A stretch of 64,000 nt of DNA from Bacillus sp. FJAT-29814 (GTDB lineage: Bacteria; Bacillota; Bacilli; Bacillales; Cytobacillaceae). The stretch spans positions 310,001-374,000 of the forward strand of contig NZ_LMTJ01000002.1 of NCBI RefSeq assembly GCF_001510715.1. The letters run 5' to 3'. Position numbers and translations under genes: made by a program. The notes below the pieces were generated by a model. That model saw nothing but the letters and a program-made list of their open reading frames with translations, ran no database searches and was not told the origin of the DNA. Shown in pieces: positions 16,808 to 26,719 of this stretch; within the stretch, counting starts at the first letter, position 1, and every line of letters begins with the position of its first letter.

Positions 16808-17164
16808 TTAATCTTGACTTTTCTCTGATTCGATTACTTTCAAGCTGGATTCCCCCGGATTTTCCATGATATGTTTCAACACGGACAGCCTGTTGGTCCA
16901 GAACTGGTCGTAGAATTGTTTCAATTCCTTTAACGGTTCCAGCTGAAGCTGATAGATTTTTTCCCTGCCCTGTTTGCGGCCGCGGACCAATTCCGCTTCA
17001 GAGAGTACTTGCAGATGCTTAGCGATGGCCGTGCGGCTAATCGAGAAATGCGAAGTGATTTCAGAAATCGGCAGTTCTTTTTCGGCAAGAAGCTTTAATA
17101 CCTCTCGCCGTGTTGGGTCGGCAATCGCTTGAAAAACATCATGTTTTTGAGCTGACGCTGACAC
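16808..17164 (-). CDS. ArsR-family winged-helix repressor
   Basis: 118 residues with the ArsR fold: FQAIADPTRREVLKLLAEKELPISEI, then recognition helix ISRTAIAKHLQVL. No cysteine metal-sensing motif is seen, as usual for ArsR proteins paired with SRPBCC genes. The GTG start follows the SRPBCC stop directly with GGAGGG upstream. It probably represses its own operon through the twin AAACC-N4-GGTTT sites. Confidence 0.87.
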   Translation of the reverse strand: MSASAQKHDVFQAIADPTRREVLKLLAEKELPISEITSHFSISRTAIAKHLQVLSEAELVRGRKQGREKIYQLQLEPLKELKQFYDQFWTNRLSVLKHIMENPGESSLKVIESEKSQD

Positions 17165-17584
17165 TTAGCCCTCCACGATCCGCTTTAATTTTTGCACGAT
17201 GCCTTCCCAGCCGCCTGACATTGTTTCCCGAATGACAGAGGACTTCTGCCCGGCTTTGCCGATGATTTCATCAGCTGCTTTCCAGCCTCCGTGGATCAAA
17301 GTGAATTCGGTCTTGCCGCCCAGGTCTTTTAAAATAAACGAAGCAAACCAGCCTTCGGTATCCCACTTAAATGAAAGTTTATTGGGCGGGTCCAATTCCG
17401 TTACCTTGCATGGGGATGGACCAAATGGTGACTGCAAATGAAATTCATAGCCGACTTCCGGTTTGAAATCATTTGGCATGAACCATGCGGCAATCCCTTC
17501 GGCGGTGGAAACCTGGTCCCATACTTTTTGGATGGGTGCCTCGATGACAACAGATTTTTTGATATCTTCCAATGTATTTACCAT
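17165..17584 (-). CDS. SRPBCC (AHSA1/START-like) protein
   Basis: About 139 residues from the ATG with AGGAG upstream. It shows the AHSA1 pattern: [43 protein letters not shown], and a C-terminal [11 protein letters not shown] helix. This is a small ligand-binding cavity protein of unknown substrate. It is the first gene of a two-gene operon with the ArsR repressor. Confidence 0.85.
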   Translation of the reverse strand: MVNTLEDIKKSVVIEAPIQKVWDQVSTAEGIAAWFMPNDFKPEVGYEFHLQSPFGPSPCKVTELDPPNKLSFKWDTEGWFASFILKDLGGKTEFTLIHGGWKAADEIIGKAGQKSSVIRETMSGGWEGIVQKLKRIVEG

Positions 17585-17615
17585 GTGTTCTCCTACTTTC
17601 CTATTTAAAAATACA

Positions 17616-17668
17616 AAACCTTTTGGTTTCACATCTGAATTATATAAAACCATTTGGTTTCATGTCAA
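17616..17668 (-). promoter_or_regulatory. Promoter with twin operators of the SRPBCC-ArsR operon
   Basis: TTGACA (minus strand, 17668-17663) and TATAAT (17644-17639) are 18 bp apart. Two palindromes AAACC-N4-GGTTT lie at 17616-17629 (over the start region) and 17647-17660 (inside the spacer). Their centres are 31 bp apart, three helical turns. Confidence 0.75.
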
Positions 17669-17701
17669 TATATTAGTTTCCTCTAATCCACACTTTCTAT
17701 G

Positions 17702-17741
17702 CAAAAAAATCTCTCCACATCATTGTGAAGAGATTTTTTTG
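17702..17741. terminator. Terminator overlapping the purine permease stop codon
   Basis: The arms CAAAAAAATCTCTCCACA and TGTGAAGAGATTTTTTTG form a long stem. The permease stop codon lies inside it. Confidence 0.75.
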
Positions 17742-19024
17742 CGAAAAATGACATGTTCAAGCAGAAGACACAGCACCAAGCCAACGATTAAGCCATTAGC
17801 CACGATATTGCGCAGCCATGGCGCCACCGATTCAAAGCTTTCCGGAGGCAGGAACATCAGGCCGATGCCAACCATCAATGAAAGGCCGATGACCAATAAG
17901 TTGCGTTGGGAAGGCTCCTGTCCCATTAAATCGCGTATACCGAAGCCAAGCATTTGGGAAAAAGGAATAAACAAGGACGCATAGGCAACTTCTAATGGCA
18001 TGACAGCCAAAAATCCGGCAATATACGGGAAAAAGGCAATTATAATCATCATCAGCGCTCCAATGATCACTGGGCGTTTCGCTTTAATCCCGGTTGTCGT
18101 AATAAATCCTGCCGATACGGACAAGGGAACAACCCCAACAACCGAAAACAACCCGGATAAAACCAAGTTGACTCCATTGCCGAAAATCCCCTTTTGGTAT
18201 TGAACCGGCTTAATTTCTTTTTCCAGTGCGATTCCGACCACCAAGATACTGGCTATAACATTTGAAATCAGCACAATCGAGGTGATGATCGAGGTCAGAA
18301 TGATTCCCGCATCAAACTCCGGCATACCCCAGCTAAGCGGCTTTGGTACCGAAAACCAGCTTGATGGCTCGTAAGTTTTTCCGGGATTAATGAGTCCCAG
18401 CCAATGGAACAACAGCCAGCCAACAATAATGCCAAAAAAGGGGCCCATGCTTTTTAATAGGCCATTGGCCTTTAAAGAGATTACTAGGATGATCAAGATT
18501 TCAACTAAACAAATCAACGCAATCTTTCCATTCAACTGGCCAGTCGCAGTCACACCGAGAATGCTTTTGAAAAATGAACCGCTCAGCTGACTGACAAGTA
18601 AAATTAAATAAACACCTGTCACGATTGGAGTAAACAGATTGCGGACTTTTTCAATAATCGGCAAAAAGCCGAGGACAGCCAGAAAGATTCCGGAAATGAT
18701 AAGCCCCATTTCCAATTGCTGCAGCAGTTGTCCGTGTTCTCCAGGGGCGCTCATGGTCCCAAGCAGGATAAAAATCGCCCACCACATCCCGGCGGCACCC
18801 TCAACTACTTGAAGGCGATGGCCAAAGAAGATTTGAATTAATGTAGCTGCACCTGAAATCAGCAGCATTCTTTCCATGAAGCCAGCAATTTCCGCTGGGG
18901 ACATTTGAAAGGCGGCGCCCACTACCACCGGGACCGCAATCACATTGGTTAACATAAAAATGGCCCATTGGATTCCCTGTATCCCCGATAAAGCGGAACT
19001 GCCTCTTTGTTCCATTTCGTTCAT
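17720..19024 (-). CDS. NCS2-family purine/pyrimidine permease
   Basis: A 434-residue transporter with about 12-14 membrane helices. N-terminal GIQWAIFMLTNVIAVPVVVGAAFQM and the GVVPLSVSAGFITTTG segment match the uracil/xanthine permease (NCS2) family of proton symporters. The exact nucleobase cannot be read. It is monocistronic; no purine riboswitch was found in the 200 bp upstream. Confidence 0.82.
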   Translation of the reverse strand: MNEMEQRGSSALSGIQGIQWAIFMLTNVIAVPVVVGAAFQMSPAEIAGFMERMLLISGAATLIQIFFGHRLQVVEGAAGMWWAIFILLGTMSAPGEHGQLLQQLEMGLIISGIFLAVLGFLPIIEKVRNLFTPIVTGVYLILLVSQLSGSFFKSILGVTATGQLNGKIALICLVEILIILVISLKANGLLKSMGPFFGIIVGWLLFHWLGLINPGKTYEPSSWFSVPKPLSWGMPEFDAGIILTSIITSIVLISNVIASILVVGIALEKEIKPVQYQKGIFGNGVNLVLSGLFSVVGVVPLSVSAGFITTTGIKAKRPVIIGALMMIIIAFFPYIAGFLAVMPLEVAYASLFIPFSQMLGFGIRDLMGQEPSQRNLLVIGLSLMVGIGLMFLPPESFESVAPWLRNIVANGLIVGLVLCLLLEHVIFRKKISSQ

Positions 19025-19224
19025 TGGAATTCCTTCTTTCCAAAATAACCTAAATACTACACTAAAAAGATATCACAACTTTCCAGGCAATTATAGTTAA
19101 ACTGTTTACGCACGGAAGAGCATAAATACATCTCAAGCCTTAGTCAAAATTAATCCCCTGGTACATCGCGAAAAAACAAAGGATTTCTTATTCTAAATAT
19201 AGAAGATGTAAGGAAGAAAAGGGG

Positions 19225-20097
19225 ATGGGGAAAATGAAGCGAATTTTAATTCTTTTATTAGTCATTACTGGACTATATATTGTCTTTAATCAATCCAATG
19301 TGCTGGATGTATTTCGTGGAAACGGAATTAAAAATGATGAAGCGGCCATTACCAATAATACAGAAGTAATCAAGGTGGATGTGGGGAGTGTCAGCACTAC
19401 GATCATTCCAGAAGACCGGAAGAATTTACGGGCAGAATATGAAGGAAAGCAAAAGCTAACAGTTAAAGAAAACGGTGACGAAGTAGAGGTTCGCTTAAAA
19501 AGCAAATGGTTTAATTGGTTTAACTGGGGCAGCCAAAAAAGCAATCTGAAAATATACATTCCGGAAGATTATGATCAGGATATGTGGATTGACCTTGGCT
19601 CAGGGAATTTGAATTTTTCCGGTGCCTCCAAAAATAAACCAATGAAATTAGAAAAATTAACTTTAGATATAGGTTCAGGTAATATGAATCTTCGCAATCT
19701 TGAGGTGAAAGAGCTTTATCAGGACGTTTCATCTGGTAATGTCAACATGAATTCTATTAAAACAGAAAAAGGTATCTTTGATGTCAGCTCGGGGAATCTT
19801 GATATCGACCACTATTCAGGCGGAATTACAGCCGATGTCAGTTCCGGAAGGTTAGCGGTTCAAGTTGAGCAGTTGACCGACAGCATTAAAATGGATATTA
19901 GCTCTGGGCTTGTTGATTTGGATTTGCCAGACGATGCTGATTTCACCTTAAATGGTGAAGTGAGCAGCGGTAAGATCTCCTGCGACCTGCCGCTGGAGGA
20001 TAAAGTGCAGAATAGAGAAATGATCCATGGAAAACATGGGTCAGGAAAGCATACTATCAACCTGGATGTCTCAAGCGGGATTATAAATATTAATTAG
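19225..20097 (+). CDS. DUF4097 (LiaG-like) membrane-anchored beta-strand repeat protein
   Basis: 290 residues: an N-terminal membrane anchor (about 5-24), then a repeated DxSSGN/LxxSGN pattern (SGNLNFSG, SGNMNLRN, SSGNVNMN, SSGNLDID, SSGRLAV) typical of DUF4097 adhesin-like beta-solenoids. LiaG of the cell-envelope stress operon is the known relative. Here it stands alone, without liaRS genes. Either of two ATGs nine bases apart could start it. Confidence 0.82.
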   Translation: MGKMKRILILLLVITGLYIVFNQSNVLDVFRGNGIKNDEAAITNNTEVIKVDVGSVSTTIIPEDRKNLRAEYEGKQKLTVKENGDEVEVRLKSKWFNWFNWGSQKSNLKIYIPEDYDQDMWIDLGSGNLNFSGASKNKPMKLEKLTLDIGSGNMNLRNLEVKELYQDVSSGNVNMNSIKTEKGIFDVSSGNLDIDHYSGGITADVSSGRLAVQVEQLTDSIKMDISSGLVDLDLPDDADFTLNGEVSSGKISCDLPLEDKVQNREMIHGKHGSGKHTINLDVSSGIININ

Positions 20098-20102
20098 TTA
20101 TA

Positions 20103-20150
20103 CAGGGGCGGTTCTGTGCGTAAAAACATGTACAGAACTGTCCCTGTTTC
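20103..20150 (+). terminator. Terminator after the DUF4097 gene
   Basis: The arms CAGGGGCGGTTCTGT and ACAGAACTGTCCCTG pair with one G-U, followed by a short T-run. Confidence 0.65.
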
Positions 20151-20227
20151 ACTTTCGGTACCAAATATCCTGGAAATACATACCGTATATTGCGGTGTGT
20201 TTTTTTATTAATGGAAGGAGCGTTCTT

Positions 20228-20617
20228 ATGTATTATACCCCTCATTACCCGGTACTTCCTCCCAGCCAGTTTTACCCCGTTTATACCATAGGCCCATATG
20301 TCCCGCCGCGGGTTTATCCGCCAGTCGATATTAAAATATTTGAAAGCTCCGTGAAATCATTTCGTCTGTTAATGGCGCAAGGGAGTTTATTGTTAGATCG
20401 ACTGGGAGATGTTTCATTCGCAAGAAGAATCATGACCGCTGCCCAGCAAGGAAATAATGCGGAAGTCGACCGCTTGATAAAAACTATCGGCCTAAAAATT
20501 CCGGTCATAACCCAATTTACGCCCACAGGGGTAAACTTTATTCTTGGCACACAAACAACTCAAGCACATCCAAACAACTGTTGTACCTTAACCATCAACA
20601 TGAAATGGGGTCAATGA
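20228..20617 (+). CDS. Hypothetical protein, Tyr/Pro-rich N-terminus
   Basis: 129 residues from the ATG preceded by GGAAGGAG. Residues 1-37 are rich in Tyr and Pro (YYTPHYPVLPPSQFYPVY), then a helical region (SFRLLMAQGSLLLDRLGDVSFARRIMTAAQQG), and a C-terminal CCTLTINMKWG. The composition recalls spore-coat-associated proteins of Bacillus, but no family was recognised with certainty. Confidence 0.7.
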   Translation: MYYTPHYPVLPPSQFYPVYTIGPYVPPRVYPPVDIKIFESSVKSFRLLMAQGSLLLDRLGDVSFARRIMTAAQQGNNAEVDRLIKTIGLKIPVITQFTPTGVNFILGTQTTQAHPNNCCTLTINMKWGQ

Positions 20618-20670
20618 AACAAATGGCAAAATCGCCGATGTGTTCCACAGGGACTCCGCGAAGGATAAAG

Positions 20671-20713
20671 AAAAAAATTGGTATCCCATTCAGCTCGGGA
20701 TACCAGTTTTTTG
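20671..20713. terminator. Bidirectional terminator overlapping the GGDEF-EAL stop codon
   Basis: The arms TTGGTATCCC and GGGATACCAG are flanked by A7 and T6 runs. The last codons and stop of the minus-strand gene lie in the stem. Confidence 0.8.
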
Positions 20714-22924
20714 TTTTTCCAGAATTGCCCCCACTTCATCGGCAGGCAGCGGCCTACTAAAGAAATAGCCTTGTCCTGTATCACATGCGTTTTTCTTTAA
20801 AAACTCAAGTTGTTGCTCTGTTTCAATCCCTTCAGCCACCACACCAAAGTTCAGATTTAAACCCATATCAATGATGGTCTTGACCAAGGCCCCTTGGCTG
20901 GCGCGATTGGATATTTCATTCACAAACGATTTATCAATTTTTATTTTATTAATCGGCAAGTGGTTTAGGTAACTTAACGAGGAATACCCTGTACCGAAAT
21001 CATCAATTGACAGTAGGATGCCAAGTTCCTTCAATTGATTAAGGATAACGAAGGATCTCTCCAGGTTTTGCATAATACTTTCTGTAATCTCCAATTCCAG
21101 CATACTGGCATCAAGTGTAAATTCATTTAAAACACTAGAGATATAGTGAATAAAATCTTCATCTTCAAATTGACGGACAGAGACATTGACCGCGATTGGA
21201 AAGTCAGGAATCCCAGCATCGCTCCATGCTTTCCTTTGTTTACATGCCTCACGCAAAACCCATTTTCCAATAGGAACAATCAAACCTGTTTCCTCGGCAA
21301 GCGGAATGAATTCTGCCGGTGAAATAAAACCGCTTTCCGGTTGCTGCCAGCGAATCAGCGCCTCAATGCCGACGATTTCCCCTGTTTTGAGGGACACCTG
21401 GGGCTGATAATGAAGCAAAAATTGGTTTTTCTCCAAAGCTTTCCTTAAGCGGGTTTCCAACTCCATTTTACGGACCGACACCCCATTTAAATTGGAGGAA
21501 TAAAATTGATAATTATTTTTCCCCCGCTCTTTTGCCTGGTACATGGCGGTATCTGCATATTTAATTAATGATTCTTCATCCATCGCATCATCCGGATAGA
21601 GGCTGATGCCAATGCTGGTTGTCACAAAAAATTCCTGGACATCCACTTCAAAAGGCTTCGCAAACTGATTTAAAATCTGGCAGCATATATCCCTTACTTT
21701 TTCCTTGCTTGTGTCATCTAGTAAAATAATAAACTCATCGCCGCCCTGCCGAGAGACGAACCCGTCATTTCGAATAGCCAGTTCCAGACGATGGGCTACC
21801 TTTTGAAGAATAAGATCTCCTACGGTATGTCCTTTCGTATCATTGATAATTTTAAATCTATCCAAGTCTAAAAATAGAACGGCAAGCATTTTATCTTTTT
21901 GAAAGGTCAAGACATCATTTAAGTGCTTTTTAAAGCTGTTGCGATTGGGCAAACCTGTAAGGGTATCGTAGTAGGCCATCGTTTTAATTGTTTTTTCCGC
22001 TTCTTTTCGATCGGTGATGTCCCTTCCGACAATTTGCACCGCAAATCTGCCTTCATAAAGGATGGGTGTCGAGGCCATCTCCACATCAATCGTTTTACCA
22101 TCGAGCCGTTTCACTTGAAATTCAATACTGACTCTTTCTTGTCTGGGATTATCTAAGGTTCCCACCTTGGTGCGGATTTTGTGGACGATTCGCAATGGTA
22201 CAAACCTTAACGGAGATTGTCCGATTATTTCCTTAGGGGAGGTGGCCCCCATTAGCTTCCAGCCCGCTTCGTTAATATACTCTACCTTCTGCAGGCTGAC
22301 GACTGCAATAATATCTGGTGACATTTCTACTAAACTTCGATATCGGCCTTCACTCTCTTTTCGATCCGTATTATCAAACAAAACACTATTAAAAAACACC
22401 ATTTTGCCATTGTCATCCATGGTCGGAAAACCGCGGTCCAGAATCCAGCGCACCTCGCCGCCAGGCCGTATAATCCGGTACTCACTGGTGACAGCTTCGC
22501 CCTCGGCTAGGCGTTCTTCTCTTTCAGCAATCACTTGCATGTCATCAGGGTAAATAACTTTTTTCCACAGTGTTTTGTCGTGATAAAAATCCTCCGACGA
22601 GTACCCGTATAATTTTTCAATTCCCTGTGTAATGAATAGCGCATTTGTCTTCATATCATGTGACCAAATGGCAACATCGAGGGTGTCATAAATATTTCTT
22701 AATCTTTGCTTGTCATGTTTATGCGCCTCTTCTTTTATATTTAAGTCTTTTAAGGCGTAAACCAAAATTGGAATCGTTATGAAAAGGATCATTAAGGTAA
22801 TGAAATTTAAATATGGTACAGTAGGAAAGAGACGGGTTCCCACTATACCCAATATTTCTGAAAAAAAGAGCAGACAAAATATGAGGATTGGCAGTTCCCG
22901 GTAGTTTGTAAAAGTCCTTCTCAT
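20690..22924 (-). CDS. Membrane PAS-PAS-GGDEF-EAL cyclic-di-GMP enzyme
   Basis: 744 residues: two N-terminal membrane helices (about 10-55), two PAS domains (about 75-190 and 195-310), a GGDEF domain with intact RQGGDEF (about 390) and an EAL domain with EALIRW and DDFGTGYSSL. Both catalytic motifs look complete, so it could make or degrade c-di-GMP, with one activity often dominant. The PAS domains imply sensing of a small ligand, light or redox state. It is monocistronic. Confidence 0.9.
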   Translation of the reverse strand: MRRTFTNYRELPILIFCLLFFSEILGIVGTRLFPTVPYLNFITLMILFITIPILVYALKDLNIKEEAHKHDKQRLRNIYDTLDVAIWSHDMKTNALFITQGIEKLYGYSSEDFYHDKTLWKKVIYPDDMQVIAEREERLAEGEAVTSEYRIIRPGGEVRWILDRGFPTMDDNGKMVFFNSVLFDNTDRKESEGRYRSLVEMSPDIIAVVSLQKVEYINEAGWKLMGATSPKEIIGQSPLRFVPLRIVHKIRTKVGTLDNPRQERVSIEFQVKRLDGKTIDVEMASTPILYEGRFAVQIVGRDITDRKEAEKTIKTMAYYDTLTGLPNRNSFKKHLNDVLTFQKDKMLAVLFLDLDRFKIINDTKGHTVGDLILQKVAHRLELAIRNDGFVSRQGGDEFIILLDDTSKEKVRDICCQILNQFAKPFEVDVQEFFVTTSIGISLYPDDAMDEESLIKYADTAMYQAKERGKNNYQFYSSNLNGVSVRKMELETRLRKALEKNQFLLHYQPQVSLKTGEIVGIEALIRWQQPESGFISPAEFIPLAEETGLIVPIGKWVLREACKQRKAWSDAGIPDFPIAVNVSVRQFEDEDFIHYISSVLNEFTLDASMLELEITESIMQNLERSFVILNQLKELGILLSIDDFGTGYSSLSYLNHLPINKIKIDKSFVNEISNRASQGALVKTIIDMGLNLNFGVVAEGIETEQQLEFLKKNACDTGQGYFFSRPLPADEVGAILEKQKTGIPS

Positions 22925-23088
22925 CCTATTTCTCCGTTCCCCTTATGGATTTGTAGAGTTAATTTTTTATTTAAAGATATCAGAAACCGATGAATTCGAC
23001 AATTAGCTGAAAAAAACTTTTAGAAAGCGTTCGCATTCCAGTTGAATATGATAAATATTGGAGAAGTTTATCGTTTATCCGATTCACC

Positions 23089-23123
23089 AAAAAGACGATT
23101 CGGGATTCCCGAATCGTCTTTTC
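23089..23123. terminator. Terminator of the alpha-glucoside operon
   Basis: A perfect stem AAAAGACGATTCGGGA / TCCCGAATCGTCTTTT with T-run on the minus strand. Confidence 0.85.
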
Positions 23124-24794
23124 TTATTTCAGAAGATATACTCTTGTTTCATAAGGCTTCAGCGTAAATTCTTTTCTTAATTTCCGATCCTTAACATCAT
23201 AGTTGTTAAGAATGAGTTCAGAAGCAGAAAAGGTTACACAAGATGGCACCTTGAATCTTGCTGGCTTTTTGCTGAAGTTATTGATGACAATCGCCTTTTT
23301 ACCACCCATTGTCCGGGTATACACGAAAAGCCTTGGATGATTAGGCAATAGCAATTCGTATGTACCATAGACAAACAGCGGATTTTCTTTGCGCAGGCGA
23401 ATCAATTTTTTATAAAAGGATAAGATCGAATCTGGGTCGTTTAATTGTGCTGCTACATTAATTTCCCGATAATTAGGATTCACTTTCATCCAAGTACGAT
23501 CGGCCGTTGTAAATCCGGCCATATTTCCAGCATCCCATTGCATCGGAGTGCGGGAATTATCACGTCCCGATTCCCAGATCACCTTCATCACTTCTTCGTG
23601 CGGACGACCTTTCGCCGTTTCAATCTTATAGTAATTAATCATGCCAACATCATTGTAATCCTCAATTGATGGGAATTGAACGTTGGTCATCCCGATTTCC
23701 TGGCCCTGATAAATAAATGGCGTTCCTTTCATCAGGAAGTAAAGGGCTCCGAGCATTTTGGCACTTTCCTTCCAAAACTCCTGGTCATCCCCCCAACTCG
23801 ACACCCGGCGTGTCTGGTCATGATTCTCAATATAGAGTGCATTCCAGCCTCTGCCTTCAAGCCCAAGCTGCCATTTCGTCAAATTCTTTTTAAGCTTGGT
23901 GATATCGACTGTACCCTCGCCATCCTTTTCCCAAAGTTTAAGGAATTCAAATTGAAAAATCATATTAAAATAGCCGTTGTCCTCATTAACCCATTTATCA
24001 ACATCATCAATGCCGACTCCGTTCGCTTCCCCGACCGTCATCACATCACGCTGCTTGAAGGTCTTTTCAGAAAGCTCCGTTAAGTAATCATCAATGCCGC
24101 CCACATTCATCATGTAAGGAAAACAAGGAACATAATCAAGGCCCTCCGGGTTCGGCATGTCCGGGATGCCCGGTTCCTTTTTAATATGAGAAATGGCATC
24201 AACACGGAACCCGTCAATCCCCTTATCGAGCCACCAATTGACCATATCATACAAGGCATTCCTTACCTCAGGATTTTCCCAATTCAAATCGGGCTGTTTC
24301 GCGGAAAAAATATGCATGAAATATTGATCTGTCTCTTCATCATATTTCCAAGCAGGACCGTTAAAAATCGATTCCCAGTTGTTCGGTTCTTTGCCATTTT
24401 TTCCATCCCGCCAAATATACCAATCGCGCTTTGGGTTGTCTTTGGAAGAACGCGACTCAATAAACCACTGATGTTCATCACTCGTATGATTGATGACAAG
24501 GTCGAGGATTATTTTCATCCCACGTTTATGAACTTCCTGAAGCAGTTCATCAAAATCTGCCATCGTCCCGAATTCATCCATAATATCTTGATAGTCGGAA
24601 ATGTCGTAGCCATTATCATCGTTAGGTGATTTATACATTGGAGATAACCAGATGACGTCGATCCCCAATTCTTTTAGATAATCTAATTTGCTCGTTACCC
24701 CTTTTAAATCCCCGATGCCATCCCCATTACTATCCATAAAACTGCGGGGATACACTTGATAGGCGACCGCTTCTTTCCACCATTTTTTTGTCAT
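23124..24794 (-). CDS. GH13 alpha-glucosidase (oligo-1,6-glucosidase type)
   Basis: 556 residues from MTKKWWKEAVAYQVYPRSF; a longer frame to 24836 lacks the ribosome site (GAGAGGTG). The GH13 catalytic set is present: nucleophile Asp in DGFRVDAISHI, acid Glu in TVGEAN, and transition-state Asp in ENHDQTR. The DSNGDGIGDLKG calcium-site block is also seen. No signal peptide, so it cleaves imported isomaltose or maltose-type sugars in the cytosol. It is the last gene of the ABC operon. Confidence 0.9.
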   Translation of the reverse strand: MTKKWWKEAVAYQVYPRSFMDSNGDGIGDLKGVTSKLDYLKELGIDVIWLSPMYKSPNDDNGYDISDYQDIMDEFGTMADFDELLQEVHKRGMKIILDLVINHTSDEHQWFIESRSSKDNPKRDWYIWRDGKNGKEPNNWESIFNGPAWKYDEETDQYFMHIFSAKQPDLNWENPEVRNALYDMVNWWLDKGIDGFRVDAISHIKKEPGIPDMPNPEGLDYVPCFPYMMNVGGIDDYLTELSEKTFKQRDVMTVGEANGVGIDDVDKWVNEDNGYFNMIFQFEFLKLWEKDGEGTVDITKLKKNLTKWQLGLEGRGWNALYIENHDQTRRVSSWGDDQEFWKESAKMLGALYFLMKGTPFIYQGQEIGMTNVQFPSIEDYNDVGMINYYKIETAKGRPHEEVMKVIWESGRDNSRTPMQWDAGNMAGFTTADRTWMKVNPNYREINVAAQLNDPDSILSFYKKLIRLRKENPLFVYGTYELLLPNHPRLFVYTRTMGGKKAIVINNFSKKPARFKVPSCVTFSASELILNNYDVKDRKLRKEFTLKPYETRVYLLK

Positions 24795-24904
24795 ACCGCA
24801 CCTCTCATTAACTTTTTTGCACTTAACACAACCCATTAAAAATCCAGCATACGGTTTAAACTGAACATCTGTATTACCGGCTTCTTCTTTATCCTACTAT
24901 CCTA

Positions 24905-25741
24905 TTATTTGATTGAACCTTGCATAACACCCTTAATAATTTGTTTTTGACCAATCATGTACATAATTAAGATTGGAACGATCGTCATTAAAATAGCTGG
25001 AATTAACAATTCCCAGTTGTTCATATAAGTTCCGTTAAAAACCTTCATTTGAACAGGCATTGTATATACACTTTCATTATTCAGTACTAAGGAAGGAAGC
25101 AAGTAATCATTCCAGATCCATAAGACATTTAGAATCGCAATCGTAACGGTTATTGGCTTGAGCATTGGAAGAACAATCAGGAAAAACGTTTGTAATGTAT
25201 TGCATCCATCAATCCTGGCCGCTTCTTCAATCTCAAGCGGGATCGATTTAATAAACCCATGAAACATAAAAATCGAAAGCGCACTGCCAAAACCAATATA
25301 AAAGGCAATTAACAAAGGAATCGGTATGACATCAATCACCTGAAGCTTTGCCCCATAAATATGCATAAGCGGAATCATTAACGATTGGAACGGAATGACC
25401 ATGGAGGCAACTAATATGGTGAAAAATAATTTATTATATTTGGATGGTTTTCTTACAAGGTGATAAGCCGACATTGCGGAAAAAAATACAATTAAAATCG
25501 TACTGATTGTTGTAATTAGGAATGTGTTTTTAAATGTAACGGCAAAATTCATCTTCTCAATGACATCAGCAAATTGCGAGAAATCCCAACTTGTCGGTAA
25601 AGAAAACGGAGAGACTAAGATTTCCCCATTACTTTTAAACGAGTTAATGATCAGCAAATAGAAGGGAAATATAAAGCAAATTAAGGCTATGATCGCAATG
25701 ACGTAGGTGAGGATGGAAGTCATTATTTTCCGTTTTGCCAT
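24905..25741 (-). CDS. ABC sugar importer permease (MalG type), alpha-glucoside operon
   Basis: 278 residues, about six membrane helices, EAA loop IEEAARIDGCNTLQTFFLIVLP at about residues 180-200. It overlaps or abuts the partner permease by one base, so they are coupled. An ATPase gene is absent; a shared MsmX-like ATPase is expected. Confidence 0.88.
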   Translation of the reverse strand: MAKRKIMTSILTYVIAIIALICFIFPFYLLIINSFKSNGEILVSPFSLPTSWDFSQFADVIEKMNFAVTFKNTFLITTISTILIVFFSAMSAYHLVRKPSKYNKLFFTILVASMVIPFQSLMIPLMHIYGAKLQVIDVIPIPLLIAFYIGFGSALSIFMFHGFIKSIPLEIEEAARIDGCNTLQTFFLIVLPMLKPITVTIAILNVLWIWNDYLLPSLVLNNESVYTMPVQMKVFNGTYMNNWELLIPAILMTIVPILIMYMIGQKQIIKGVMQGSIK

Positions 25742-26622
25742 TATGCCTCTACCTCCATTTTCTTGCTGGAATAAACCTGAAAACCGGTAACAACAGCAAC
25801 TATGACGAATAAAATGATGGCCTCAGCTTGCCCAGTGCCATAATTCGATTCAACAAAGGCCTTATTTACCACGTGCATCGAGACCATCTTGGTGCTGTCG
25901 AACGGACCGCCTTTTGTCAGGGCAAAGTTCAAGTCATAAACCATAAATGCATTTTTCAGTGATAAGAAGACGGTGACAACAAAGGATGGCACCATTAACG
26001 GAAGCGTTACATTAAACAGTCTTCTTAAAGGTCCTGCGCCATCAATGGTGGATGCTTCGATTAGGTCCTTCGGAATACTAATTAATCCGGCAATGAAAAT
26101 AATCATCATATAGCCGGAGGTTTGCCAAATCGTAACGATGACAAGTGCCCAGAAAGCCATATCCGGATCACCCAGCCAACCAAGCTCCAGCCATCTAATC
26201 CCCATTTTTTCCCCGATTGCCGGTAAGGATTGAACAAATATAAATTGCCAGATATAACCTAGCAGCAATCCACCGATTAAGTTTGGAGTAAAATAGGCAG
26301 TTCTTAGTGAGTTTTGAATTTTCATACCCGAAGTAACCAGGTAAGCCAATCCAAATCCCACCATATTCACAAAAAAGACAGTGGCAAATACGAACTTAAG
26401 CGTGAGCCAAAGTGATTCCCAGAAATCCTTATCATTCATCGCATTAAGATAGTTATATATTCCAGAAAACACCATTGGGTCAGTAGGGTTATCCATTTTG
26501 AAAAGCGTCAGGTAAATTCCATACAGGAAAGGAATGATGACTGTCATCGCAAAAAATAACGTTGTCGGTCCCAGGAATAACAGAGAATTGCCCCAGTCGG
26601 CCAATTTGCTTCCACGCTTCAT
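25741..26622 (-). CDS. ABC sugar importer permease (MalF type), alpha-glucoside operon
   Basis: 293 residues with about six membrane helices and an EAA loop IEASTIDGAGPLRRLFNVTLP at about residues 188-208. It is followed directly by the MalG-type gene. It is separated from the binding-protein gene by a hairpin that likely reduces read-through. Confidence 0.88.
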   Translation of the reverse strand: MKRGSKLADWGNSLLFLGPTTLFFAMTVIIPFLYGIYLTLFKMDNPTDPMVFSGIYNYLNAMNDKDFWESLWLTLKFVFATVFFVNMVGFGLAYLVTSGMKIQNSLRTAYFTPNLIGGLLLGYIWQFIFVQSLPAIGEKMGIRWLELGWLGDPDMAFWALVIVTIWQTSGYMMIIFIAGLISIPKDLIEASTIDGAGPLRRLFNVTLPLMVPSFVVTVFLSLKNAFMVYDLNFALTKGGPFDSTKMVSMHVVNKAFVESNYGTGQAEAIILFVIVAVVTGFQVYSSKKMEVEA

Positions 26623-26654
26623 TTATTTCACATCCTGTCCTCAAATTAAAAACA

Positions 26655-26684
26655 AGTGGGCGAGATCCTCACTCCCCGCCCACT
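26655..26684. terminator. Intra-operon hairpin between binding protein and permease genes
   Basis: AGTGGGCG and CGCCCACT enclose a 14-nt loop. It has the same placement as the hairpin at 6395 in the sialic acid locus. Confidence 0.65.
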
Positions 26685-26719
26685 CTAGTGGTTTTCTACT
26701 GTTAAAATCAGTTTAGGAA

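Noticed and set aside
19025-19224. Purine riboswitch before the NCS2 permease
   Set aside because: The conserved purine-aptamer loop sequences were not found in the leader.
23018-23034. cre-like AGAAAGCGTTCGCA upstream of the GGDEF-EAL gene
   Set aside because: Only 11 of 14 positions match and the right half is poor.
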